Shown one piece after another: positions 9,383 to 18,489 of a stretch of 20,474 nt of DNA (positions are counted from its first letter, which is position 1; every line of letters starts with the position of its first letter). The stretch covers positions 1 to 20,474 of the forward strand of contig CAJPVJ010000785.1 of assembly GCA_905397405.1 (NCBI GenBank), in the 5' to 3' direction. The notes beneath the pieces were generated by a model. That model made no database searches. It worked only from the letters and a program-made list of their open reading frames with translations, and was not told where the DNA came from. The position numbers and the translations under genes are program-made. This stretch comes from Oppiella nova. Taxonomy: Eukaryota; Arthropoda; Arachnida; Sarcoptiformes; Oppiidae.

Positions 9383-10126
9383 TAAAGTCTAAATTAGTTG
9401 ACACATGGAATCGCATGGTGCCATAGGGCGAAGGGTGGTGTCGACACCCAGTAGTCTAAAAATATTCTAGGTAGACTGATCGGGTGAAGCCTACATTTTG
9501 CACCTTTTATATTTTCTCTGTATTTTACTTAATTGTTTAATTAACTTATATATATATATATTTCGTTTATTTAATTCATTTCTACTGTTTTATTTATTAC
9601 TTAATAAAATGTATTTCACATTATTTAATAATAATGTGTTCGCAAATACTGTATTTGATATGTTACATAATTATTTGTTACTAAATATTGAAATAAAAAT
9701 GTTTCACTTTTCTGAGTGTTATATAATATATTAATATTTGACTCAAATTTATGATTCTGTGGCGGAATCTGTGATCATTGAAAGTCATCATAAAAACATA
9801 ATTCTTGCGATTCTAGTCGTTTAGAAAATATTAGTAAATTAATCACTTTATAATGAACGCACTATAATTATCACTTTATAATCTTCTTTCCGGCAATATT
9901 TAAGTTTAGGGGAACATTTCTTCCCAATGAAATTGAAAATTGTTCAGTGATATGTATATTCGTATGGGTTTATATTATAATTTAGTCTGACATCTCAATA
10001 TAATTTTAATAAAATATTAACACTTAAATTCGTGAATATATTGTGGTATTTGATTCACAACTTGAGATTATCGGCCAAAGTTAGGTCCAATCCAATGCCG
10101 ACCCAACCCTCCCGAGTGCTCACAAG
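9383..10126. other. AT-rich DNA downstream of the kinase gene, no gene seen
   Basis: A hydrophobic 78-codon frame at 9498-9734 is low-complexity (TATATATA, Leu/Tyr/Phe/Asn only) and judged spurious. An AATAAA at 9604-9609 is a possible poly(A) signal for the kinase gene, about 220 bp beyond its stop. Nothing else was identified. Confidence 0.4.
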
Positions 10127-11044
10127 TATTAGGTTTCGCACAAAGTTTTGCGAGGTAGATTTTGCAGCTTAAAAATTAATTTCTCAACAACCAATATTGG
10201 TATCAAAAATATTTTTGAACCTCAACTATGGTTTTTGCTTTTATGTATTCTCCCGAAGAGACTACTTGATTAGAGCACCTGTAGCTCCGCACAGGTAGCT
10301 TTTATGTACAGAAAAAACTATAAGGCCTAGAAAGAAAAGCGACACACCGTTGGAAAGAGCATAAAAAATGATTGAACCCGTCTATCGGGATTTCCCTGGT
10401 AAATTGATCAATAAGGGACAGGAAGACCCGGTAAGAAAGAATATTGAATAAAATAATGATAAATAAAAATACGATCAAATCCGACTAGACCATCATAATG
10501 TGCTTCAAAAGGAGATAAGTTTAGAATTTTAAACTTTTAAGATATCTTGAGAAATAACTATAGATCCCGTTTAGTTTTAGAAATACAAAATGTCTAAGTA
10601 GTTTTAACAATATTTAAAAGTTCAATAGATCGAGTCCATAAATACCTCTATAAATATTTTAAGGTTTAAGTTTACAATAAGTAAAAATGAGTAGATCTTA
10701 ATGACCTAATCAGATCTTGCCTTTAAATTAATTTTTGCAAAATCATGACCTTCAGGGCCGCCCTGTCCCTTATTGATAAATTTACCAGGGAAATCCCGAT
10801 ACACGGGTTCGATCATTTTTTATGCTCTTTCCAACGATATGTCGCTTGTCTTTCTAGGACTTATAGTTTTTGCTGTACATTATAGCTACCTTTGCAAAAC
10901 TACCGGTGCTCCAATCTAGTAGTCTCTTCGGGAGAATACATATGAGTAAAAACCATAGTTGAGGTTCAAAAATATATTCAATATCTCTATCCATTGCTGA
11001 ATAAATCGTACCTCGCAAAACTTTGTGCGATACCTAATATTAAT
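10127..11044. mobile_element. long inverted-repeat (fold-back) element
   Basis: The left arm 10127-10422 and right arm 10763-11044 are reverse complements over almost their whole length, with indels. Shared landmarks are TATTAGGT(T/A)TCGCACAAAG at the outer end, TTCTCCCGAAGAGACTACT in the middle and GGGATTTCCCTGGTAAATT at the inner end. The 340-bp centre has no recognisable coding. A further copy of just the outer end interrupts the NPC2-like gene at 15214-15324. A non-autonomous inverted-repeat DNA transposon is likely; no clear target duplication was found. Confidence 0.75.
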
Positions 11045-11187
11045 ACCGGTGCTCCAATCTAGTAGTCTCTTCGGGAGAATACATATGAGTAAAAACCATA
11101 GTTGAGGTTCAAAAATATATTCAATATCTCTATCCATTGCTGAATAAATCGTACCTCGCAAAACTTTGTGCGATACCTAATATTTTA
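10902..11187. repeat. 143-bp tandem duplication (2 copies)
   Basis: ACCGGTGCTCCAATCTAGTA begins at 10902 and again at 11045; the two 143-bp units appear identical except at their last few bases. Each unit is the outer end of the right arm of the 10127 element. The second copy stops just before the DEG/ENaC stop codon at 11200. A minus-strand open frame across it is an artefact of the repeat. Confidence 0.88.
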
Positions 11188-11199
11188 ATATTCATTATT

Positions 11200-12540
11200 T
11201 TAGATATGTTTTCGATCCCAGTCTTTAAAAATTATATTGATAATTTCATTTAAAATCCAAATGATTGCCGCACTTAACCACATGCCTAACAAGCCACCAA
11301 AATTAGATACCAATTCTATCCAGGTCATCTCAGGTTTGTGAATAAAAATCTGATCAAGGAATCCATTATGCTGCAATATTATTTCAAGTTTATTATTATT
11401 AGTTGAGGTTGATGTTTGACTTATTTTATAATTATAAATATGTTTCCAACAATCGGGTCGATATAATCTAGCACATTTAACTTGGCACTTTCTGCTATAT
11501 AAGCAGCCAATGTAATTCTCCTGCCTTTCATAGTTTTTTCTACACAATGTTTCATCTGCATTCAATTGATCCAGGTAACGTTCACGTCGATGCAAACCAC
11601 CAAATATATAAATTTGAGCAGGTTTAACTTGGTCCAATTTATGACACCTTTCCGCTTGACATTGGTCGACACAATCAATTAAATAATCTGTTCGCAGTTT
11701 AAAATAAGTTTTATTATCATGGTCATAATTAAGACAGTCCGTGTCGTAAGGGGCTGGTAGGAGTTGGATATGTATTTCATTGTAGGTAATCAACACTTTT
11801 GTTCCCATTTTTAATTCGGAAAAGTATTCCCGATTTAATTCCGGAATCATATTCTGTGAGTGGATACTAATCTCGTATGTTTGATATTCTGGGTAATTTG
11901 GAAACCAGTGATCTTGGTGATAGTATGTTATCGTTATATTTTTAATAATTGCCAAATATTGCCTCCATTTTTGATTTAAATCACTGAAATATGTAAAACA
12001 TTTTTTCAATGGCAATACAGATGTTATCGTCTCAATTGGTTCTGTGTCTGTAATAATAATATCAGTGTGATTTCTGATACTTGATGATATTACAAATACT
12101 TTAACCACTGCTAGATTATGTAATGAAAAACTAAGATTTTGAAAAATTTGTTTAATTGTAGGATTTATAGTATAAAGTTGATCGTATTTACTATCAAATT
12201 CAGAATATAACTGATAAAGGTAAGTTTGGTTAATGATTGATTTGTATTTTCAGCATATTTGGTATCAATGAAAACTTTATCTCGATTTTTCTCATTCATA
12301 TAAAATTGTGCTTTTTCCATTGATAGAAATGTCGGAAAACATAAGGTGATGGCAGGTATTTTGGTTTCCCGTAATCTAGCAACTCTAGTATTTACAATAG
12401 TGTTGCCACTTAAATATTGGTCCATGAGTTGCTTAATTTGTAATATAAATCCGCATGAACATAGTAATACAATTATTATATTCAGTGAAAATTTAACATG
12501 ATCATGTTTTTTATTTTTCAAAATTTTAATTCGTGTTTTT
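11200..12540 (-). pseudogene. DEG/ENaC-type channel, unit 2 of a fused tandem, one frameshift
   Basis: The frame enters from unit 1 with no methionine and no stop, through a basic linker (RKTRIKILKNKKHDH). TM1 (FSLNIIIVLLCSCGFILQ) is followed by YLSGNTIVNTRVARLR and KIPAITLCFPTF. Near 12225-12260 the frame shifts by one base; downstream sequence (TYLYQLYSEFDSKYDQLY) continues the family alignment in the new frame. The loop then matches unit 1 closely: PIETITSVLPLKKCFTYFS against PIESMTTAPPIRKCFTFFS, and SIHSQNMIPEL against SIHSSNMIPAL. TM2 is FGGLLGMWLSAAIIWIL, so the G-x-S filter has become S-A-A. The stop is at 11202-11200, 13 bp from the tandem repeat. No GT..AG pair explains the shift. 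The homology shows the family; the function of a unit with a changed filter is unknown. Confidence 0.8.
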
Positions 12541-14009
12541 CGTAAAATTTTTAGTGAATATTCATTAACATTACTCCATAACGATAATATTGATACCCCT
12601 AACCACATGCCTAGCAGCCCTCCAAATTGCGACAAAAACGATATTAAGTGAATTTCGGGCACATCTATGAACACCTGATCGGGCAGTCGGTTGTGTTCAA
12701 TATTGAACTCAATTGTGTTCGCAGAGCCCTCCCCCTCAATAACATTGAAATTATAGACCCGATCCACACAATTGTCGGGACAGTTGTCGTTGCAATTGTT
12801 TTCGCAAATTGTACCATTAATATCAACACAGTTACTAATAGTGGTATTTTTACTTTGACTAAAATCAATTGATTTATAAAATTTTTGATAATATTTTTTG
12901 TGTATCAAAAACTCGGGAATACCTACGAATTCTGGGGATCGACACATATCTCGGAGGCATTTGTGAACACATTTCACGAGACAATCGTTTCGTAACTCCA
13001 GAATATTCTGTGCGTCGGGTTTATTATAATTATGACAATTTGTGACATAAGGTGGCAGTAGGCGGCGCACCTGTATCTCCGAATAGGTAACGTGCGGATT
13101 AGATGGCATTGTTAATTTTACAAAACTTTTATTATTTAATGCCGGGATCATATTTGATGAATGGATACTTAGCCAATAGTGAGACATACGATACGTTTCG
13201 CTCGTAGGAAACAATGTATTCAAATCATAGATCCTTATAAAATAGTTCTGTATTCCGATCGTTAGGTTACGCCACCTGTCGTTTAAATAACTGAAAAATG
13301 TAAAACATTTACGAATAGGCGGTGCAGTAGTCATCGATTCAATGGGATTGTAATCGTAAATAGCGTTATCATAGGTGTCGGTCCTTTCGGTGTTGGCGTC
13401 GACCACATATAACGTCAAAGAGTGTTGGGGTTTGAAATCAATACTTATCTCATCAAACACTTCGTGAACCGATAGCCTAATCGTCTCCAAATGCGACATA
13501 AATTTAGAAAAATATTTCTCATATAATACATCATAATTCAAACGATCCGTAGAATAGAAATTCGTAAAATTGCCAAGATACTCATTATAAGAGTTGTTAA
13601 ATTGTGGATATTTTTTAACAAATTTTTCCATCGATACGAAAGTCGGGTAACAGATAGTAATGGCGGGTATTTTCGCTTCATTTAGGCGTCAGATAAATGT
13701 GTTCACGACTGTACGTCCGCTCATGTAGTTTGCGATCAATAACTCTGATTGGTATATGAATCCTGTCAGGCATATGATAATGGATAGCCCACGTAAATTA
13801 AGCATATTTTTCATTGTTTTAATTACAGTAGCTTTAAAACAGTTGTTTATATTAAGTTCGTTAATATAGTTAGTATTATGCACTATATAATTTATTGGCT
13901 TAATTTTGTTATTAATTTTACACAAATTATTAGTTGCATAATCTGAATATGACTTGATTGCAAATCTGTGCTTATTCAAATGGTATGATTGCAAAGTTAA
14001 TTCATTCAT
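12541..14009 (-). pseudogene. DEG/ENaC-type channel, unit 1 of a fused tandem, one in-frame stop
   Basis: The ATG at 14009 begins a cytosolic N-terminus of about 70 residues, then TM1 (LRGLSIIICLTGFIYQ) followed by YMSGRTVVNT. KIPAITICYPTF is the typical post-TM1 motif of the amiloride-sensitive sodium channel family. A long cysteine-containing extracellular loop follows, then TM2 with FGGLLGMWLGVSILSLW; the GVS matches the family's G-x-S selectivity filter. Such subunits trimerise into cation channels. A TGA at 13691-13689 breaks the frame between VVNTFI and RLNEAKIPAIT, where the second unit reads RVARLRETKIPAIT. Both sides are in the same frame, so only this one codon is faulty. After TM2 there is no stop: the frame runs on into unit 2. 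As written it is a pseudogene; sequencing error, a population variant or readthrough are alternatives. Confidence 0.82.
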
Positions 14010-14304
14010 AGCTTATACATTAATATGTAGAATTGCTTAAGAAACAATAATTTACAATAGTATAATGTACATTAATTAGATTTCAATATAATTATAACGA
14101 AAGTATAACAAAATTTGAAATTTAATACAATTTTTTTAATTAGAGTAATTTATTACTCTCCCACTACTTCATTATTGAATGCTACTAGTGTACAAATACA
14201 TGTTATCACATAATTGTAAACAATGTTATTTTTATTTTATTTTTTGTCCAAGTAAACATAATTTTAATTCTAATATATTTGTAATTTTAATATTTACAAT
14301 ATTG
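14010..14304. other. AT-rich DNA upstream of the channel gene
   Basis: No gene seen. This should hold the channel promoter, since the gene starts at 14009 on the minus strand, but no convincing TATA-initiator pair was found. Confidence 0.35.
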
Positions 14305-14885
14305 CATTACTATTGTATTATGATTTAATAAACAATACATGGTATATCAAACAATTCTCAATAACAAACTTATTGGACACATGCAATGTTTAATTAGATA
14401 TTTTTTGATAGTCTCTTAGAGTACAATAAATGAATCTTTGAATCGATGTATAGTATGTTCACAAATACATTAAAAGAAAATAATTAAATTATCATCTATT
14501 TTAATTAAAATGCATAGAGTATAACATGTTGTTTATTTGTTTGGAAACTAAGAAACCTATAAAGAATAAATTTTAAAATTTCTGTTTTAAATAGAAGGTT
14601 TTAAAAAAATTGTTCATAGACAAGTTAATAGGCATTTAATATTTCTGATCATTTAAATCTGGAATTTTTTTTTTATTAATTGATTAAACATAGTAAGTAC
14701 TTTTAGAAAGAATTAACAAAATACTGACAAGTAAGCATTATTTTTAATCAATAGTATTATATATGCAAATGTTTTTAGGACATTTTGCAAGAAGTTCATA
14801 ATACAATATATTAATATTTAACTTAAGTTTGAATTGAAGTATTTATGCACTAATTATGATAGCTATACGACGTCTATAATCCACA
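14305..14885. repeat. left arm of a 580-bp inverted duplication
   Basis: This matches the reverse complement of 15955-16540 with moderate divergence and indels. Anchors include AATACTGACAAGTAAGCATT, ATTTCTGATCATTTAAAT, TTTGTTTGGA(A/G)ACTAAG and ATGCACTAATTATGATAGCT. The match stops 12 bp before the TATA box of the NPC2-like gene, so this arm is that gene's upstream flank. Confidence 0.82.
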
Positions 14886-14896
14886 AATTAAAATCA

Positions 14897-14931
14897 TATA
14901 AAAGGAGGTGAAATGCTCAACAAAATTCAGT
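14897..14931 (+). promoter_or_regulatory. TATA box and initiator of the NPC2-like gene
   Basis: TATAAAAG lies at 14897-14904 and an arthropod-type initiator TTCAGT at 14926-14931. The A of TCAGT (14929) is 32 bp downstream of the first T, the normal distance for an RNA polymerase II core promoter. It would give a 62-nt 5' leader before the ATG at 14991. Confidence 0.7.
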
Positions 14932-14990
14932 ACAAACCCTAAAAATATATTAAATATATTAAAAGGAAATAATTTAATAAAACAGAAATA

Positions 14991-15228
14991 ATGTTGCGAT
15001 TTGTATGCTTAGCCATAGCGGTTGCAGTGGTGTCAGCCGGCATACCCTACAAAGACTGCGGTAAACCTTTAAAGTAAAAGTATTTATAAATATATTTAAT
15101 TTTTATTCATAATAATAGCCGCAAAGGAGGTTAAAAGTGTTGCCATCAGTGGGTGCACAACCGCTCCCTGTACTGTACACAAGGGAAAGCAACTAACCCT
15201 GACAGTTGACTTAAAAAACCATAGTTGA
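14991..15228 (+). pseudogene. NPC2-like (ML-domain) secreted lipid-binding protein, 5' half only
   Basis: Exon 1 (14991-15060) encodes a clear signal peptide, LRFVCLAIAVAVVSA, and the start of the mature protein, GIPYKDC. A 58-bp intron (15061-15118, GTAAAC..ATAG) joins in phase 1 to exon 2, which reads AAKEVKSVAISGC, TTAPCTVHKGKQLTLTVDLK. This spacing of cysteines and the SGC..APC..HKGK core are hallmarks of the ML domain of NPC2 and the mite group 2 allergen family, which bind sterols or lipids. Around codon 53 the coding sequence runs into the end of a mobile element and stops at TGA 15226-15228 after only three foreign residues (NHS). Family members are about 140-150 residues, so roughly 60 percent is missing, and no continuation was found downstream. 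The promoter and leader are intact, so transcription is possible, but a folded ML domain is not. Confidence 0.85.
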
Positions 15229-15324
15229 GGTTCAAAAATATTTTTGATACCAATATTGGTTGTTGAGAAATTAATTTTTAAGCTGCAAAATCTACCTCGC
15301 AAAACTTTGTGCGAAACCTAATAT
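15214..15324 (-). mobile_element. terminal fragment of the 10127-type element inside the NPC2-like gene
   Basis: Reverse-complemented, this is identical by eye over about 107 bp to 10127-10235, the outer end of that element's left arm (TATTAGGTTTCGCACAAAGT to CTCAACTATGG). Only the tip is present, so either the insertion was partial or a deletion removed the rest together with the 3' half of NPC2. Confidence 0.85.
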
Positions 15325-15954
15325 ATTACTATAAAAATAAGTCCATAATATGAGTCAAATTATGAACCATTGCATGCAAGAACCCTCTAACAAGTGTTTG
15401 TGTGCAATAACTTTGTAAGTGTTTGTGTAGTCGAGACTGTAATGTAGGCTTAAGTGCATAACAAATAAATTTTGTTTAAATTAATTATATAAAAATCATT
15501 TAAATTATTTAAAACTATCAATATTATTAAAGAATTATTAATCGTTATTTTAAATGAATATTATTGAATTTAATTATTTTAAATAATTTATTTTATATTT
15601 ATTTTGAACAACACTTCATTTGTTATGTATTTAAAGTTTAGATTACATTTAGAAATACATAAACACTTAGAAGGTTTATGAACAAAGAAATACAGTATAA
15701 ATTAATTAACAATAATATTATCAATACTCGTTTATTAAAATAATCATTCGTAAAAAAATTAATTAGTCTTGAAAAACTTTAATTAGTCTTAAAATGTTAC
15801 TCATAATTTTGAAATTGATTTAACTGATGCACTTGCAGTGTAGAGTATATGTCATAACTAAGTTATACAGTAGCAAGAACAGTTTATAACTCAATTTGCT
15901 GATCTTACTTAGTTTACACAAACCATAACACAAATTTTTTATTGTGCAACCTAC
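15325..15954. other. AT-rich spacer, no gene seen
   Basis: I searched both strands for the missing 3' half of the NPC2-like gene, and for a second inverted NPC2 copy expected from the inverted flanks. Neither is visible. The interval is low-complexity A/T runs. Confidence 0.45.
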
Positions 15955-16540
15955 ATCATAGACATTGTTTAAGCTATCATAATTAGTGCATAGATACCAC
16001 AATTCAAACTTAAATTAATATTAATATATAATAGTATAGTAAACTTGAACAAAATGTCCTAAAGACTTTTACATATAACAAAACTATTGATTAAAAATAA
16101 TGCTTACTTGTCAGTATTTTTTTAATTAATATTAAAAGTACTTATTAGATTTAATCAATTAATACAAAATTTCTTGCAATTTAAATGATCAGAAATACTA
16201 AATAATTATTAATTTGTCTATTACATTAATTTTTTAAAAACATTCTTTTTATATAAAAAATATTAAAATCTAAATTTCATTAGAGTTATCTATATCTTAG
16301 TCTCCAAACAAATGAATACACTATGCTGTACTTTATTCATTTAAATTTAACTAGATTTAATTATTTTATTTAAATGTATTTTGGAACATACTATACATCT
16401 ATTTCAAGGGGAAAATGGTTGTTACTTAATTATGTACTCCAAGAGATTATCGAGAAATATCTAATTAAAGATTGTATGTCCAATAATTTTGTTATTAAGA
16501 ATTGTTTGATGTATTGTTTATTAAATCATAATAGTAATAT
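15955..16540. repeat. right arm of the 580-bp inverted duplication
   Basis: Inverted partner of 14305-14885. Its outer edge meets the fold-back element at about 16540. Open frames on both strands inside it (15820-16002 minus, 16374-16616 plus) are judged spurious because the other arm does not keep them. Confidence 0.8.
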
Positions 16541-17412
16541 AGGGGCATACACAAAAAAACAACCGAGCGGAAACTTTAATAGCTTTCGAACTACAAGTCC
16601 TAGACTTAAACGGTAAAAAGTATTATTAACATCTATTTAATGCAGTACTTTTACAGTTAAAATAAAATTTATAAAAATGTACAGTAATAGAAATAATGGA
16701 ATGTTTGCAAAGGTCATAGGTACAGGTCAGGGTAGAGGTCATGGGTCAAAATTGTTATGTGAGTTTGAAAGCTCAATAGTAGAGCTTTCATTTAAGCCAT
16801 ATGTGGTAAAACTCTAATTGCTAATAATGGCTGTGCGATGCAAAATGTAAGATACGATTTCCTAATGTTAATGACATAAAAATTAGAAATCAATGGATAT
16901 AATTATGTCAGTATATGCTACCTTCTGTGCAAATAATATCACGGAAAGAATTTTTAAATTATTCCATTTAATAAAGAAATGGCAGCGTTTTGAATTTTTC
17001 CAATTTTGGCAATTTTGGCAAAAACTGTACAAAAATCAAAACTTTAAAAACGCTGCCATTTCTTTATTAAATGGAATAATTTAAAAATTCTTTCCGTGAT
17101 ATTATTTGCACAAAAGGTAGCATGTATTGGCATAATAATATCCATTGATTTCTAATTTTTATGTCATTAACATAGGAAATCGTATCTTACATTTTGTATC
17201 GCATAGCCATTACAATTTTGACCCATGACCTCTTCCCTGGCCTGTACCTATGACCTTTGCAAACATTCCATTATTTCTATTACTGTACATTTTTATAAAT
17301 TTTATTTTACCTGTAAAAGTACTGTATTAAATAAATGTTAATAATACTTTTTACCGCATCAGTCTAGGACTTGTAGTTAGGAAGCTATTTAAGTTTTTTT
17401 GTGTATGCCCAT
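16540..17412. mobile_element. large fold-back (near-palindromic) element
   Basis: The arms 16540-16990 and 17048-17412 are close reverse complements around a 57-bp loop. Shared outer text is GGGCATACACAAAAAAAC, the middle has ATGGAATGTTTGCAAAGGTC, and the inner end is AAATGGCAGCGTTT. The left arm has about 73 extra bases (16756-16828), which include a small hairpin AAAGCTC/GAGCTTT, plus a small indel near the outer end. There is no transposase frame. It sits between the right inverted-duplication arm and a truncated reverse transcriptase, and its right edge cuts the latter. Confidence 0.85.
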
Positions 17413-18470
17413 ATAGTTGCAATAAATTATTAGGGCTTTCATAATTATGTAGTGAAGTTATTTTTGGTCACCAAGCGTGGTCAAAAGCATCTTTAAAATC
17501 TAATGAGATAACCATGGCAAATCCTTTGCGCTCATATGCGTTATTAATAAAATGTTTCAATGAATGTAAAGCGTCGACTAGATTTTTGTGGGGTAAAACC
17601 ATATTGGTTTAAATTAATATAGGATGTTTGTCTTAAGTGGTATGTAATGTGATTTATCATAAGCTTTTTTAATATTTTTCCAAATACCGATATTAGCCTA
17701 ATAGGCCGATAAATGAATGCCAGTCGATAAGCAACCTTGTTGGGTTTTGGTGGTAGAACTTTAACAACACTTATTTTCCAATCATTAGGAAAGACAGACA
17801 ACTTTAAGCATTGATTATATAATAGTACCAAAAATGATTGATCAACGTTATGAATGAATTTTATATCTGCAGTAATACCGCCTGGGCCTGGTGATTTTTT
17901 CGAATTTTGTTGCAAAACTATAATATTAACTTCCGGAATTGTAAATAAAATATCGTTAAAATTTGTTTCACAAAACGTTGCTTTATTTCTAATTTCACGT
18001 TGGTAAATATTATCATTTAGTGGGTTATCGTATGGAAATAAATTATCAGGGAGATTTACAGCTATTTCTTGAGAATTGGTTATTAGACTACCACTTGAGT
18101 GTAACAATTCACATGGAATATGCTTGGTAATTTTTTGCGCTGCAAGTTTATAAATCACACCCCATGGATGATCACGGGTATTTTCAATAATGAATTTTTG
18201 CCATTTATTTTTTGAAATTTCTATTAGTTTCTTATATTTAAATTTTAAATCGTAATATTCATATTTAAGATGCAATTTTATGTTATTATTCAGACATCGT
18301 TGATATTTGCGCCTGGTAGTATTCATTACCATTTATTAACACGTTGTTTTTGATAATTATCGTCATACAATTTAATATATTTTTTGCATAAATTATTTAA
18401 AATTATGTTAAAAGTTGTAACAAAATAATTTAAATCATTGGCAGAATTAATATCAGTGAAATTATAAAAT
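17413..18470 (-). pseudogene. non-LTR retrotransposon ORF2 (reverse transcriptase), fragment
   Basis: The main open part (18332-17544) reads the linker before the RT and then RT motifs: KKSPGPGGITADI, FPNDWKISVVKVLPPKPNK, YRPIRLISVFGKILKKLM and NQYGFTPQKSS, as in Jockey/R1-type LINEs. The second glycine of SPGPGG replaces the usual Asp. Upstream, 18333-18450 continues the linker in another frame (NYFVTTFNIILNNLCKKYI). A frameshift near 17575 is followed by ALHSLKHFINNAYERKGFAMVISLDFKDAFDHAW, which carries motif A (LDFKDAFDHAW at 17503-17471), then a TGA at 17470-17468. The YADD motif and everything after are gone, cut by the fold-back element. It is dead. It lies just 3' of the ionotropic receptor gene on the same strand. 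Confidence 0.82.
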
Positions 18471-18489
18471 TATTACATTTTTATCAAAG

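Noticed and set aside
9498-9734. 78-codon plus-strand open frame
   Set aside because: Low-complexity Leu/Tyr/Phe/Asn sequence over a TA-repeat tract, no motif, no splice context.
10916-11161. 81-codon minus-strand open frame
   Set aside because: It lies across the 143-bp tandem repeat and reads the same DNA twice in different frames; a repeat artefact.
12648-12872. Open frames on both strands overlapping the channel loop
   Set aside because: Shadows of the minus-strand channel coding sequence.
15820-16002. 60-codon minus-strand open frame with several cysteines
   Set aside because: It overlaps the end of an inverted-repeat arm, has no homology I recognise, and the other arm lacks the frame.
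16374-16616. 80-codon plus-strand open frame
   Set aside because: It spans the boundary between the inverted-duplication arm and the fold-back element, and the partner arm does not preserve it.
16893-17084. 63-codon plus-strand open frame
   Set aside because: It lies across the loop of the fold-back palindrome; its repeated Phe-Trp-Gln text comes from a short repeat in the loop.
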